A stretch of 64,000 bases of DNA from Rhodospirillaceae bacterium (GTDB lineage Bacteria > Pseudomonadota > Alphaproteobacteria > Rhodospirillales > JABHCV01): NCBI GenBank assembly GCA_018662005.1, contig JABJHA010000008.1, positions 112,291 to 176,290 on the forward strand, read 5' to 3'. The position numbers and the translations under genes are program-made. Every line of letters starts with the position of its first letter. Position 1 is the first letter of the stretch. Below are positions 36,118-45,414 of the stretch, piece by piece. Under the pieces are notes generated by a model. That model was given only the letters and a program-made list of their open reading frames with translations, ran no database searches and was not told the origin of the DNA.

Positions 36118-36133
36118 CTGACCATATGGTCAA
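36118..36133. promoter_or_regulatory. RutR box upstream of the carbamoylase operon and rutR
   Basis: CTGACCATATGGTCAA matches the E. coli RutR consensus TTGACCANNTGGTCAA at all but the first base. It lies 26 bp upstream of the carbamoylase start and 69 bp upstream of the divergent rutR start, so it could control both. Confidence 0.8.
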
Positions 36134-36201
36134 AAAACAGTATAGACTCTTTTCTTTCCAATCAAATGGAATCTGGAAATTAAAAAGTGAGAGAGACCTG
36201 A

Positions 36202-36834
36202 ATGAGCGATCAACAACAAAAAAAATCCAAACCGAGGCGTAAAAATGAAGAGGCGATTCTCGCCGCGGCCGAGGAAGTTTTCGCCGACCTGGGCTTTGCC
36301 GGGGCAACAACCGGGCTGATTGCCAAACGTGCAGGCATTCCCAAAGCCAACCTGCATTACTACTTCCCGACAAAGGAAGCGCTTTACCGTACCATCACCA
36401 GTAAAGTTTTCACCACCTGGTTTGAAGCTGCCAAGACCTTCGATGACTGTGACGACCCAACCGAGGCTCTGACACGCTACATCCGCGCCAAAATGAACAT
36501 CTCGTTCAAGCATCCCCTTGGCTCCAAGGTCTGTGCCCAGGAAATAATGCAGGGAGCACCACAAATTCAGGATTTTCTTGAAAAAACCCTCAAAGATTGG
36601 ACGGCCTCTCGGATCCTTGTTATCGAACGATGGATTGCTGAGGGAAAAATCAATGCGATTGACCCTCATTACCTGCTTTACATGATTTGGGGGACGACCC
36701 AGCACTACGCGGATTTTGCCCATCAAATTACCACACTCAATAATGGACGGCCCTTGTCCGACCAACAAAAGGAAGAGGCTCAACAGACAGTTATCAACAT
36801 CATTTTGCGTGGAATTGGGCTTTCACCCCAATAA
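36202..36834 (+). CDS. rutR: TetR-family regulator RutR (pyrimidine catabolism)
   Basis: A 210-residue TetR protein. The helix-turn-helix is FAGATTGLIAKRAGIPKANLHYYF with KEALYRTI; the ligand domain shows FKHPLGSKVCAQEIMQGAP and WGTTQHYADFAHQI, as in RutR. RutR binds uracil or thymine and releases DNA, which turns on pyrimidine breakdown. Three near-consensus RutR boxes lie at 36118, 36850 and 43989, each before a pyrimidine-related unit, which makes the assignment strong. The first 13 residues are a Lys/Gln-rich tail. E. coli RutR serves the Rut pathway; here the enzymes are those of the reductive pathway. Confidence 0.92.
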   Translation: MSDQQQKKSKPRRKNEEAILAAAEEVFADLGFAGATTGLIAKRAGIPKANLHYYFPTKEALYRTITSKVFTTWFEAAKTFDDCDDPTEALTRYIRAKMNISFKHPLGSKVCAQEIMQGAPQIQDFLEKTLKDWTASRILVIERWIAEGKINAIDPHYLLYMIWGTTQHYADFAHQITTLNNGRPLSDQQKEEAQQTVINIILRGIGLSPQ

Positions 36835-36849
36835 GGCCAATTATTAAAC

Positions 36850-36865
36850 TTGACCAATCGGTCAA
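36850..36865. promoter_or_regulatory. RutR box upstream of the BMP-type transporter operon
   Basis: TTGACCAATCGGTCAA differs from the RutR consensus only at position 10 (C for T). It lies 95 bp upstream of the binding-protein start, in the gap after rutR. Confidence 0.8.
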
Positions 36866-36960
36866 AATTTGTTCCAGTACGAAAGTGAAGAAGGGTATTA
36901 ATTAATTTAATACACGAAAAAGCGATTCAAATTCGCGCGATTCAAACAGGAGGGTACGAC

Positions 36961-37953
36961 ATGCGACTTTTCAAACTTGTCTTAATGGTTCCGCTGCTGG
37001 CATTGCTGGCCTTAAGCATTCATTCTGCCGAGGCCGCCAAAATCAAGGTGGCCGGCATTTACACACAACCGATCCAGCAAAAATGGGACGCCCGTCTGCA
37101 TCAGGCACTGGAGAAGGCCTCCAAGGCCGGTGAAATCGAGTATGTCTTTTCAGAAAAGGTTGCCAACACGGACTATGTCCGGGTGCTCAGGGAATATGCC
37201 GAAAGCGGCGTCAGTCTGGTTGTCGGCGAAGCCTTCGGAATTTCAAAGGAAGCCCGCCAGGTTGCCGATGATTATCCAAAAATCGCCTTCCTGATGGGCG
37301 ACCCGTTCAAGCCCCACGGTTCCAATTTTTCGGTTTTTGATAACTATATTCACGAGCCCTGCTACCTGATGGGCATCATCGCCGGTTCCATGAGCAAGTC
37401 CGGTAAAATCGGCATGGTTGGTGGTTATCCCATTGGCGAAGTCAACCGCCTGTTCCATGCCTTCATGGCCGGAGCCCTTTCGGTTAACCCGAAGGCCCAG
37501 TTCAAGGTCAACTTCATTGGTTCCTGGTACGACCCGCCAAAAGCCAAGGAAGCCGCTTTTGCGCAGATTGAGACCGGCGTTGATGTGCTGTATGCAGAGC
37601 GCGCCGGTGTTGTCGATGCGGCTCGCGAAAAAGGCATCCTCGCCTTTGGCAACGTCAATGACATGAACAAGGAAGAAAACGGCAAGGACGTGGTTGTCGC
37701 ATCTGCCCTGTGGCATATGGAGTCAGCCATCAACAACGCCATCGCCGAAGTTAAATCCGGCTCCTTCAAGGCAGCCGATTACAAGGAATGGACGATGATG
37801 GCCAAGGGCGGGGCCAGCCTTTCCCCGTATTATGAATTTGAAGGTAAAATCTCAGGCGACATCAAAGCCAGGGTCGCCAAATTGCAAGCCGACATCATGG
37901 CTGGCAAATTTACCGTCGAAATCAATGACGAAGAACCTAAATCGACCTTCTAA
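36961..37953 (+). CDS. BMP-family ABC transporter substrate-binding protein (nucleoside/nucleobase)
   Basis: A 330-residue periplasmic protein of the BMP/Med family. The signal peptide covers residues 1-25 (cleavage after AEA). The mature part shows KVAGIYTQPIQQKWDARLHQAL, VSLVVGEAFGIS, GIIAGSMSKSGKIGMVGGYPIGEVNRLFHAF and VNFIGSWYDPPKAKEAAFAQ. Family members bind purine or pyrimidine nucleosides. AGGAGG precedes the ATG by seven bases. An intrinsic terminator follows, so the binding protein is probably made in excess of the membrane components. Probable cargo: nucleosides or cytosine/uracil compounds, given codA-like and upp genes downstream. Confidence 0.9.
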   Translation: MRLFKLVLMVPLLALLALSIHSAEAAKIKVAGIYTQPIQQKWDARLHQALEKASKAGEIEYVFSEKVANTDYVRVLREYAESGVSLVVGEAFGISKEARQVADDYPKIAFLMGDPFKPHGSNFSVFDNYIHEPCYLMGIIAGSMSKSGKIGMVGGYPIGEVNRLFHAFMAGALSVNPKAQFKVNFIGSWYDPPKAKEAAFAQIETGVDVLYAERAGVVDAAREKGILAFGNVNDMNKEENGKDVVVASALWHMESAINNAIAEVKSGSFKAADYKEWTMMAKGGASLSPYYEFEGKISGDIKARVAKLQADIMAGKFTVEINDEEPKSTF

Positions 37954-37964
37954 AAGCCTGTCAT

Positions 37965-37994
37965 AAAGGGGGAAATTTAAAAACTTCCCCCTTT
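37965..37994 (+). terminator. Intrinsic terminator/attenuator after the BMP-type binding protein gene
   Basis: AAAGGGGGAA (37965-37974) and TTCCCCCTTT (37985-37994) form a perfect 10-bp stem with a 10-base loop, ending in a short T run. It lies inside the operon between the binding protein and the ATPase, where partial termination would raise the ratio of binding protein to membrane complex. Confidence 0.75.
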
Positions 37995-38028
37995 TAACCA
38001 GCGCACGATAGTCAGGGGTCGGGGGACG

Positions 38029-39558
38029 ATGACGGTACTGAACATCAACGGCATAACCAAGAATTTCGGATCCTTGGTCGCCAATGACAATATCTCACTA
38101 AACCTGGATGCAGGCGAGGTGCTGGCCCTGCTTGGTGAAAACGGTGCTGGCAAAACAACCCTGATGAATATCCTGTTCGGTCACTACGTTGCCGATCAGG
38201 GGGGCATCGAAATCTTTGGCAATCCCCTGCCGGCTGGTGCCCCGGAAGCCGCCATTGAAGCGGGCGTCGGCATGGTCCATCAGCACTTTACCCTGGCCGA
38301 AAACCTAAGTGTTCTGGAGAACATCATCCTGGGCACCGAACCCTTGATGGCGTGGAAATCCGACACCGCTGCGGCGCGGGCCAAACTGGACGCACTGGCC
38401 GAAAAATACGGTATGAAGATCGAGCCCGACAAACTGGTTGTCGACTTGTCCATTGGCGAGCGCCAGCGCGTCGAAATTCTGAAGGTTCTGTACCGGGACG
38501 CTAAAATCCTGATCCTTGATGAACCAACCGCCGTGCTCACGCCGCAGGAAGTCGATCACTTGTTCGAGACTCTGCGGGTTATGGTTTCAGGCGGCCTTTC
38601 AATTATCTTTATCTCCCACAAACTGCATGAAATTCTGGCCATCAGTGACCGTGTCAACGTCCTTAGACGGGGCCGGATGGTTGGTGAAATCGCCACCAAA
38701 GATGCCGATCGCAACACCCTGGCCGAAATGATGGTCGGGCGTGAAGTGTCGCGGCCAAAAGTCGAGCATATGAAAGCCGGTCCGCCTGTCGTCGAACTGG
38801 ACCAGGTGACCCTGTCAGGTGGCCGCGGCGACAAGCCCTTGCTGGACGGGGTTAACCTGACCATCCATGGTCATGAAATTATCGGCCTGGCCGGGGTCGC
38901 CGGAAATGGCCAGTCAGCCCTGGGCGACTTGCTGAGCGGATTGAGCAAACCGACATCCGGAAAGCTTCGCATCAGCGGTGACGTTGTCGAAGATTATTCG
39001 CCGCGCGCCTTCATTGGTATGGGCATGGGCCGCATCCCCGAAGATCGCCACGAGAAAGGCGTCGTCGGCGACATGACCATCTGGGAGAATTTGATCAGCG
39101 AAAATCTGCGCGAACAACCCATGTGGGATTATGGCCGCCTGATTAATTTCAAGGCCTGCCGGGAATTCGCAAACCACCTGATTGAACAGTTTGATGTGCG
39201 CTGTGATTCCATGGAAATGCCCGCCAAACAACTTTCGGGCGGCAACATGCAGAAACTGATTCTGGCGCGCACCCTGCAAAATAATCCCCGCTTTATTCTC
39301 GCCAACCAGCCGGTTCGGGGTCTGGATGAAGGGGCCATTGCCGCCGTCCATGAACGCCTTCTTGACGCCAAACGAGACGGTGCCGGTATCTTGCTGGTGT
39401 CCGAAGATCTGGATGAACTGTTCGTCCTGGCTGATAAAATCGCGGTCATTTATCACGGCCAGATCAGCGCCCCACTGCCCGTCAAGGATGTGAACGTTCG
39501 GGATATCGGCATCATGATGGCGGGCGACCTTAAACACATGCCGGGAGCATCCCCATGA
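38029..39558 (+). CDS. BMP-type ABC transporter ATP-binding protein (two ATPase domains)
   Basis: A 509-residue protein with two nucleotide-binding domains. The first has Walker A GENGAGKTT, signature LSIGERQRVEIL and Walker B LILDEPTAVLT. The second, from about residue 255, has a degenerate P-loop (AGVAGNGQSALG) and signature LSGGNMQKLIL with ANQPVRGLD. This asymmetry is normal for the ribose/nucleoside (YufO, RbsA-like) group. It overlaps the first permease by 4 bp. It drives the nucleoside-type importer. Confidence 0.93.
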   Translation: MTVLNINGITKNFGSLVANDNISLNLDAGEVLALLGENGAGKTTLMNILFGHYVADQGGIEIFGNPLPAGAPEAAIEAGVGMVHQHFTLAENLSVLENIILGTEPLMAWKSDTAAARAKLDALAEKYGMKIEPDKLVVDLSIGERQRVEILKVLYRDAKILILDEPTAVLTPQEVDHLFETLRVMVSGGLSIIFISHKLHEILAISDRVNVLRRGRMVGEIATKDADRNTLAEMMVGREVSRPKVEHMKAGPPVVELDQVTLSGGRGDKPLLDGVNLTIHGHEIIGLAGVAGNGQSALGDLLSGLSKPTSGKLRISGDVVEDYSPRAFIGMGMGRIPEDRHEKGVVGDMTIWENLISENLREQPMWDYGRLINFKACREFANHLIEQFDVRCDSMEMPAKQLSGGNMQKLILARTLQNNPRFILANQPVRGLDEGAIAAVHERLLDAKRDGAGILLVSEDLDELFVLADKIAVIYHGQISAPLPVKDVNVRDIGIMMAGDLKHMPGASP

Positions 39559-40604
39559 GGCTGGAACCGCGCGAGCATGTCCCCATGTGGATGGTCCTGT
39601 CGGCACCCATCGCCGCCATTGCCGTGGCCATGGTGTTGGTGTCGGGCCTTGTTTTGTGGACCGGCGAGTCTGTCTGGGATGCCTATGCGGCATTGTTTAA
39701 AGGGGCATTTGGCTCACGTTTTGGATTTGCCGAAACCCTGACGCGGGCGACTCCGGTGATGTTAACGGGGCTTGCCGCGGCGGTCGCGTTCCGGGCCCGG
39801 TTCTGGAATATCGGTGCCGAAGGTCAGCTTTATTGCGGGGCATTGGCTGCGACATTTTTCGGTACCGGTCTGATCACCTTGCCACCGGTGCTGATGATCC
39901 CGTTCCTGTTTCTGATGGGCGCACTGGCCGGTGGGGCCGCCCTGGCATTGCCGGTTTATCTGAAGACCAAACTGAAAGTCGATGAAGTGGTCACCACACT
40001 GCTTTTGAACTTTATCATTCTGCTGTTCGTCAATTATCTGCTGGAAGGCCCGTTGCGCGATCCCATGTCCATGGGCTGGCCGCAGGCCGCGCCGATCATC
40101 GATGAAGGCGTATTGCCGCGTATTCTGGCCAAAAGCCGCCTGCATTTGGGGCTGATTGTCGCCATTGTGTCGGCGGTGCTGGTTTGGGTGATCATGCGCT
40201 TCACGGTCTGGGGATACGAAATTCGCGCCGTTGGCCATAATCCTTCCGCCGCCACATTCACCGGTATCAGCATTAATTTGACGGTCTTGCGTGTCGCCTT
40301 GCTAAGCGGCGGGCTGGCAGGTTTTGCCGGCGTGACGGAGGTCGCGGGCCTAAAGGGTTATCTGACCCTCGACCTGTCGCCGGGATTTGGTTACTCGGGC
40401 ATCGCAGTAGCCATGCTGGCCAATTTGCACCCGCTGGGGGTTATCGCCTCTGCGATCTTCCTGGCTGGTATTTATGTCGGTGCGGATTCCATGAGCCGCG
40501 CCATCAACATCCCTAATTACATTGCTGACGTGCTGGTCGCGGTGTCCGTGCTGGCGGTTCTGGTCAGTCTTATGCTGACCCATTTCCGCATCAAGTTCCG
40601 CTAA
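39555..40604 (+). CDS. BMP-type ABC transporter permease 1 (YufP-like)
   Basis: A 349-residue membrane protein of the BPD_transp_2 family with about ten hydrophobic segments. It shows FRARFWNIGAEGQLYCGALAA, KLKVDEVVTTLLLNFI and GISINLTVLRVALLSGGLAGFAG, as in YufP-type nucleoside permeases. It pairs with the permease encoded 16 bp downstream. Confidence 0.92.
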   Translation: MRLEPREHVPMWMVLSAPIAAIAVAMVLVSGLVLWTGESVWDAYAALFKGAFGSRFGFAETLTRATPVMLTGLAAAVAFRARFWNIGAEGQLYCGALAATFFGTGLITLPPVLMIPFLFLMGALAGGAALALPVYLKTKLKVDEVVTTLLLNFIILLFVNYLLEGPLRDPMSMGWPQAAPIIDEGVLPRILAKSRLHLGLIVAIVSAVLVWVIMRFTVWGYEIRAVGHNPSAATFTGISINLTVLRVALLSGGLAGFAGVTEVAGLKGYLTLDLSPGFGYSGIAVAMLANLHPLGVIASAIFLAGIYVGADSMSRAINIPNYIADVLVAVSVLAVLVSLMLTHFRIKFR

Positions 40605-40620
40605 GGCGAGGAGGTTTGAA

Positions 40621-41568
40621 GTGATTGATATACTGGAAGTCTTCCTTACCGCAGGGTTCTGGGCTGCGACCATCCGTATCGCCTGTCCACTTATTTTAGG
40701 CACCATTGGCGAATTGATTTGCGAGCGTGCCGGGGTCTTGAATTTGGGTATTGAGGGCATCATGACAATCGGCGCCATGGCTGGCTGGATGTGGGTCTAT
40801 CAGGGCGGCGACCTGTATTCGGGCCTTCTGTTTGCGGCCTTCATCGGGGCCATGTTTGGCTGGCTGCACAGCCTGTTTACGGTCCATCTTGGCCTGTCCC
40901 AGCATGTCTCGGGCATTGGCATCACCATGCTTGCCTCTTCCTTAAGTTTCTTTGTTTTCCGGATGATGCTGCCCTCCAGCACGACGCCGCCGAAGATCGT
41001 CCCCTTCCAGCCGGTCAACATTCCCGGGCTTTCCGATCTGCCGTTCCTGGGCGAGGCGCTTTTTTCACATACCCCCTTCACCTACATGATTTTCGCCATC
41101 GTCCCCATCGTCATCTACGTGCTTTACAAGACGCCGGTCGGCCTGGCCGTGCGCATGGCCGGTGAAAACCCCATGGCCCTGGAAGCACAGGGCATTAACG
41201 TGCTGTCCATCCGCACCGGCGCCGTCGTTACCGGCAGCGCGCTGATGGCGGTCGGTGGTTCGTATCTGACCATGTCGGCCTTTGACGCCTTTTTCTTCGG
41301 CATGATCAATGGCCGCGGCTGGATTTGTGTAGCGCTGGTAATTTTTGCTTCCTGGCGACCCGGCAAGGCGCTGCTGGGCGCTTTGCTGTTCGCCGGTCTT
41401 GACGCCATGCAGGTGCGCGCCCAGCAATTTTCGGCGGGCCTTATTCCCTATCAGTTCTTCCTGATGTTACCCTATGTTTTAAGTATTGCAGCTATGGTGG
41501 TGATGGCCCGCCGGGCCAGCTATCCAAAAGCGCTGCTTACACCATTCCGGCGTGGGGAGCGGATATAG
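40621..41568 (+). CDS. BMP-type ABC transporter permease 2 (YufQ-like), GTG start
   Basis: A 315-residue BPD_transp_2 permease. It has GTIGELICERAGVLNLGIEGIMTIGAMAGW, LGLSQHVSGIGITMLASSLSFF and GRGWICVALVIFASWRPGKALLGALLFAG, matching YufQ-type nucleoside permeases. Translation starts at GTG with AGGAGG seven bases upstream. The next gene starts 3 bp after its stop. Confidence 0.92.
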   Translation: MIDILEVFLTAGFWAATIRIACPLILGTIGELICERAGVLNLGIEGIMTIGAMAGWMWVYQGGDLYSGLLFAAFIGAMFGWLHSLFTVHLGLSQHVSGIGITMLASSLSFFVFRMMLPSSTTPPKIVPFQPVNIPGLSDLPFLGEALFSHTPFTYMIFAIVPIVIYVLYKTPVGLAVRMAGENPMALEAQGINVLSIRTGAVVTGSALMAVGGSYLTMSAFDAFFFGMINGRGWICVALVIFASWRPGKALLGALLFAGLDAMQVRAQQFSAGLIPYQFFLMLPYVLSIAAMVVMARRASYPKALLTPFRRGERI

Positions 41569-41571
41569 CCT

Positions 41572-42843
41572 ATGTTTGATCTGATCGTCCGAAATGCCCG
41601 TCTGGCCACCCACGACAACCTTGTCGATATCGCCATCAAGGACGCCAAGATTGCCGATATTGGTGCGAACTTAAGCGGTGAGGCGGGTCAACAAATTGAC
41701 GCCGCCGGACATCTGGTTTCACCGCCCTTTGTCGATGCCCATTTTCACATGGATGCGACCCTGACCTACGGCCAGCCACGGGTCAACGCCAGCGGCACAC
41801 TTCTGGAAGGCATCGCTCTGTGGGCCGAATTGAAACCGACCCTGAGCGTTGAGGAGATCAAGGCCCGGGCCTTACGTTTTTGCCGCTGGTCCATCGCCCG
41901 GGGCACCTTGGCCATTCGCAGTCACGTCGACATTTCAGATTCCCGCCTACTCGCCGTAGAAGCTCTTCTTGAGGTTCGCAAGGAAATCAAACCCTGGCTC
42001 GATCTGCAACTGGTCGCCTTTCCCCAGGACGGTTTTCTGCGCCTGCCCACGGCCCGCGATAACCTGCTCAAGGCCCTCGATATGGGTGTCGATGTGGTTG
42101 GCGGGATTCCACATTTTGAGCGGACCATGGCCGATGGCGCCCAATCTGTTACGGAACTGTGCGAAATTGCCGCCGAACGCGGATTGCTGGTTGATATGCA
42201 TTGTGACGAAAGCGATGATCCGATGTCGCGCCATATCGAAACCCTGGCCCGCGAGACCCAGCGTCTGGGCTTGAATGGTCGGGTTTCAGGTTCGCACCTG
42301 ACCTCCATGCATTCCATGGACAACTATTATGTCTCCAAGCTGATGCCGTTGATGCTTGAAGCTGACATCCACGCCATCGCCAACCCGCTGATCAACATCA
42401 CCCTTCAGGGTCGTCACGACAGTTATCCCAAACGCCGCGGCATGACCCGTGTCAAAGAATTGATGGAGTTCGGTATTAACGTCGCCATGGGCCACGATTG
42501 TGTAATGGATCCATGGTACAGCCTTGGCAGCCACGATATGCTGGATGTCGCCCACATGGGCTTGCATGTGGCGCAAATGACCGGGCTTAGTCAAATGAAC
42601 GCCGCCTACGACGCTGTCACCAAAAATGCCGCCCGGGCCATGTGTCTTGATGGTTACGGCCTGGAAATCGGCTGCCACGGCGATATGGTCATCCTGCAAT
42701 GCCACGACCCTGTTGAGGCATTGCGTTTGCGCCCTGCACGGCTTTTCGTTATCCGGCGTGGTCAGGTGATCGCCAGAACAGAAGCCTCTGAACCTGTGGT
42801 AACACTTGGCAACGGCGATGAAACCGTCTCATTTTCGCTTTAG
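41572..42843 (+). CDS. Cytosine deaminase-like amidohydrolase
   Basis: A 423-residue amidohydrolase of the CodA type. Metal and catalytic motifs are DAHFHMDATLT, RSHVDISD, DMHCDESDD, SGSHLTSMHSMD and GHDCVMDPWYSLGSHDM. CodA converts cytosine to uracil, releasing ammonia. With upp downstream and a nucleobase-type importer upstream, cytosine salvage, or feeding uracil into the reductive pathway, is the likely job. Close relatives act on isoguanine, creatinine-like or other heterocycles, so the exact substrate is not certain. Confidence 0.85.
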   Translation: MFDLIVRNARLATHDNLVDIAIKDAKIADIGANLSGEAGQQIDAAGHLVSPPFVDAHFHMDATLTYGQPRVNASGTLLEGIALWAELKPTLSVEEIKARALRFCRWSIARGTLAIRSHVDISDSRLLAVEALLEVRKEIKPWLDLQLVAFPQDGFLRLPTARDNLLKALDMGVDVVGGIPHFERTMADGAQSVTELCEIAAERGLLVDMHCDESDDPMSRHIETLARETQRLGLNGRVSGSHLTSMHSMDNYYVSKLMPLMLEADIHAIANPLINITLQGRHDSYPKRRGMTRVKELMEFGINVAMGHDCVMDPWYSLGSHDMLDVAHMGLHVAQMTGLSQMNAAYDAVTKNAARAMCLDGYGLEIGCHGDMVILQCHDPVEALRLRPARLFVIRRGQVIARTEASEPVVTLGNGDETVSFSL

Positions 42844-42856
42844 GAGAATTTAAATC

Positions 42857-43492
42857 ATGTCAGATAACGATGTCACCGTAGTCCACCATCCGCTGGTCCA
42901 GCACAAACTGACATTAATGCGCGACAAAACGACGCCGACGGCGCTGTTTCGCCAGTTATTGCGCGAGATCAGCCTGCTGCTCGCCTATGAAGTCTGTCGC
43001 GATCTGGAAATCAAGATGGTCGATACGGAGACGCCGCTTGAAACCTTCCCCTCACCGAAACTGGGCGGCAAAAAATTGTGCCTGATTTCCATTCTCAGGG
43101 CCGGCAATGGTTTGCTCGATGGCATTCTTGATTTGATCCCCTCTGCCCGCGTCGGTCATGTCGGGCTCTACCGTGACCCAGACACCCTTAAGCCCGTTGA
43201 GTACTATATGAAGATGCCCCACAGCCTGAACGAACGCTTGTGCATCGTTGTCGACCCCATGCTGGCGACCGGCAATTCGGCGGCCGCGGCGGTTCAGAAG
43301 GTCAAGGACGCGGGCGCCAAGAAGGTCAAATTCGTCTGTTTGTTGGCCGCCCCAGAAGGTATTAACAGCTTTCAGAAAGCCCACCCGGATGTGCCGATTG
43401 TGACAGCCGCCATTGACCGGGAACTCAATGATCACGGCTACATCATGCCCGGCCTGGGCGACGCTGGTGATCGCATGTACGGCACCAAGTAA
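42857..43492 (+). CDS. upp: Uracil phosphoribosyltransferase
   Basis: A 211-residue Upp. It starts [19 protein letters not shown] and has [16 protein letters not shown], the PRPP-binding loop [15 protein letters not shown], and the uracil-binding end [28 protein letters not shown]. It joins uracil and PRPP to give UMP. It follows the deaminase gene by 13 bp with an AGGAG ribosome binding site. Confidence 0.96.
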   Translation: MSDNDVTVVHHPLVQHKLTLMRDKTTPTALFRQLLREISLLLAYEVCRDLEIKMVDTETPLETFPSPKLGGKKLCLISILRAGNGLLDGILDLIPSARVGHVGLYRDPDTLKPVEYYMKMPHSLNERLCIVVDPMLATGNSAAAAVQKVKDAGAKKVKFVCLLAAPEGINSFQKAHPDVPIVTAAIDRELNDHGYIMPGLGDAGDRMYGTK

Positions 43493-43496
43493 GCCC

Positions 43497-43958
43497 ATGG
43501 GATCTTTAACTTCGCTTGGAACATTTGCCCTGCTGGCTTTTATGTGCGGCGTCGTGCTGGTCACCCAACCGGGCTTCAACAGCACCTTATCGGCAAATAT
43601 CGGCGGCCCGCTTAATGCGGCGACTGTTTCACTGTGCGTCAGCGCCGTTGTTGTTTCGCTTTTGCGGCTATTTGTAGCGCCTGAGTTTTCCTTTACAGCG
43701 GCCCTCGAAAAAACCCCTTACTGGGGTTGGCTGGGAGGTTTTCTGGGTGTCTTTTTTGTCGCCGCATCCATGTATGTGGCTCCTCGCCTTGGCGCTACTT
43801 CATTGATATCACTTGTTTTATGCGGTCAGATTATTGCCGCCCTGATCTACGATAAATTCGGCCTGTTTGGATATGGCGAACAACCGATCACCCAACTTCG
43901 GCTGCTGGGCGTCGCCCTGATCGTCGTTGGAACCGGACTTGTTCTGGTCAAACACTAG
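43497..43958 (+). CDS. Small DMT-family transporter (DUF606/YdcZ type)
   Basis: A 153-residue hydrophobic protein with about five membrane segments. It has VLVTQPGFNSTLSANIGGPLNAATVS, WGWLGGFLGVFFVAASMYVAPRLGA and a GVALIVVGTGLVLV last helix, the pattern of the DUF606/YdcZ half-size DMT family. The ATG at 43497 is 4 bp after the upp stop. The last gene of the BMP-transporter operon. Substrate unknown; export or uptake of a nucleobase or a product is a guess from position. Confidence 0.8.
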   Translation: MGSLTSLGTFALLAFMCGVVLVTQPGFNSTLSANIGGPLNAATVSLCVSAVVVSLLRLFVAPEFSFTAALEKTPYWGWLGGFLGVFFVAASMYVAPRLGATSLISLVLCGQIIAALIYDKFGLFGYGEQPITQLRLLGVALIVVGTGLVLVKH

Positions 43959-43988
43959 GTTTCTATTAAATCCGCACACATAAAAGAC

Positions 43989-44004
43989 TTGACCGTTTGG
44001 TCAA
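43989..44004. promoter_or_regulatory. RutR box upstream of preTA
   Basis: TTGACCGTTTGGTCAA differs from the RutR consensus only at position 7 (G for A). It lies 53 bp upstream of preT. Its TTGACC could serve as the -35 element, so RutR binding would block polymerase. Confidence 0.8.
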
Positions 44005-44057
44005 GTTTATGTTTGATAGAGATCATCAGATAAAAATCGTCTTTGGGAGGGCAGATT

Positions 44058-45413
44058 ATGGCTAACGCTTCAGCCGCGACGGGAATTTCAACAGGCCGCT
44101 TGCAAGCGCAAGAGTACGACAGCAATTTCAATGATCTGCATGATCCCCTTAACAATCATCAGGCAAGTATCGAGGCTTCGCGGTGTTATTTCTGTTTTGA
44201 TGCGCCGTGCATGACCGCCTGCCCGACCAGCATCGACATCCCGCTTTTCATCCGCCAGATCACCACCGGCAATACCGGTGGCGCGGCCCGCACCATTTTC
44301 AACCAGAACATCATGGGCGGTATGTGCGCCCGTGTTTGCCCGACCGAAACCCTTTGTGAAGAAGCCTGCGTTCGAGCGACCGCCGAAGACAAACCCGTCA
44401 AAATCGGCCACCTGCAACGCTATGCCACAGACGCTTACATGGAAACCGGGGACCACCCCTTCAAGCGGGCGGCCCAGACAGGCAAAAAAATTGCTGTCGT
44501 CGGCGGTGGTCCCGCCGGCATGTCCTGCGCCCACAGGCTGGCATCCTTGGGCCACGCGGTCACTGTGTTTGAAGGCCGGGGCAAAACAGGCGGTCTTAAC
44601 GAATTTGGCATTGCTTCCTACAAATCAACCAACAACTTCGCCGCCAGGGAAATTCAGTTCATCCTTTCCATTGGCGGCATCGAGGTCAAAACCGGCTCGA
44701 TGCTGGGCAGCGGCCTTGACCTGAATGATCTGCGTGACGAATTCGACGCCGTGTTTCTGGGTTTAGGTCTGGGCGGCAGCAACGATCTGCGGCTTGACGG
44801 CGAAGACCTGGACGGAGTCATCAATGCCATCGATTACATAGCCGACCTACGCCAGGCCATCGATTTAGGCAAACTGCCCGTCGGTCGCAATATCGTCGTC
44901 ATTGGTGGCGGAATGACCGCCGTGGATATCGCCGTGCAAACAAAGTTGCTGGGCGCCCAGGATGTGACCATCGTTTACAGGCGCGGCCAGGAACAGATGA
45001 AAGCCAGCCGGTATGAGCAGGAGCTGGCGCAAACCCGGGGCGTCAAAATCATTCACTGGGCCAAACCGTCTGAACTGGTCGCCGATGGCGACTCTGTCAA
45101 GGCGATCAGCTTTGAAGGCACTGAGTTGGACGGGCAGGGCAAACTGAACGGCACTGGTGAAACCTTTGAACTGGCTGCCGACATGGTCTTCAAAGCCATC
45201 GGCCAGATGTTCCTGAGCGATGCTTTCACAGGCAATGACGGGCCGAAACTGGAAAACGGGCGCATTTCAGTTGATGAGACAAGAAAAACATCCCTGCCCG
45301 ATGTCTGGGCCGGTGGTGACTGCATTGATGGTGGCGATGATCTGACCGTCGCTGCGGTTGAAGACGGAAAAGTCGCCGCCATGTCCATCGATAAGTATTT
45401 GGGAGAGAAATAA
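44058..45413 (+). CDS. preT: NAD-dependent dihydropyrimidine dehydrogenase subunit PreT
   Basis: A 451-residue flavo-iron-sulphur protein like the small subunit of glutamate synthase. N-terminal cysteine clusters (CYFCFDAPCMTACP and GGMCARVCPTETLCEEAC) bind Fe-S centres. FAD binding is at VVGGGPAGMSCAHRLASLGH and NAD(P)H binding at IVVIGGGMTAVDIA. It passes electrons from NADH to PreA. I chose the ATG at 44058, with GGGAGG seven bases upstream, over a TTG at 44043. It is followed by preA after one base. Confidence 0.94.
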   Translation: MANASAATGISTGRLQAQEYDSNFNDLHDPLNNHQASIEASRCYFCFDAPCMTACPTSIDIPLFIRQITTGNTGGAARTIFNQNIMGGMCARVCPTETLCEEACVRATAEDKPVKIGHLQRYATDAYMETGDHPFKRAAQTGKKIAVVGGGPAGMSCAHRLASLGHAVTVFEGRGKTGGLNEFGIASYKSTNNFAAREIQFILSIGGIEVKTGSMLGSGLDLNDLRDEFDAVFLGLGLGGSNDLRLDGEDLDGVINAIDYIADLRQAIDLGKLPVGRNIVVIGGGMTAVDIAVQTKLLGAQDVTIVYRRGQEQMKASRYEQELAQTRGVKIIHWAKPSELVADGDSVKAISFEGTELDGQGKLNGTGETFELAADMVFKAIGQMFLSDAFTGNDGPKLENGRISVDETRKTSLPDVWAGGDCIDGGDDLTVAAVEDGKVAAMSIDKYLGEK

Positions 45414-45414
45414 A

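Noticed and set aside
36130..36783. A 217-codon minus-strand frame opposite rutR
   Set aside because: The plus strand encodes a complete TetR/RutR protein; the antisense frame has no domain.
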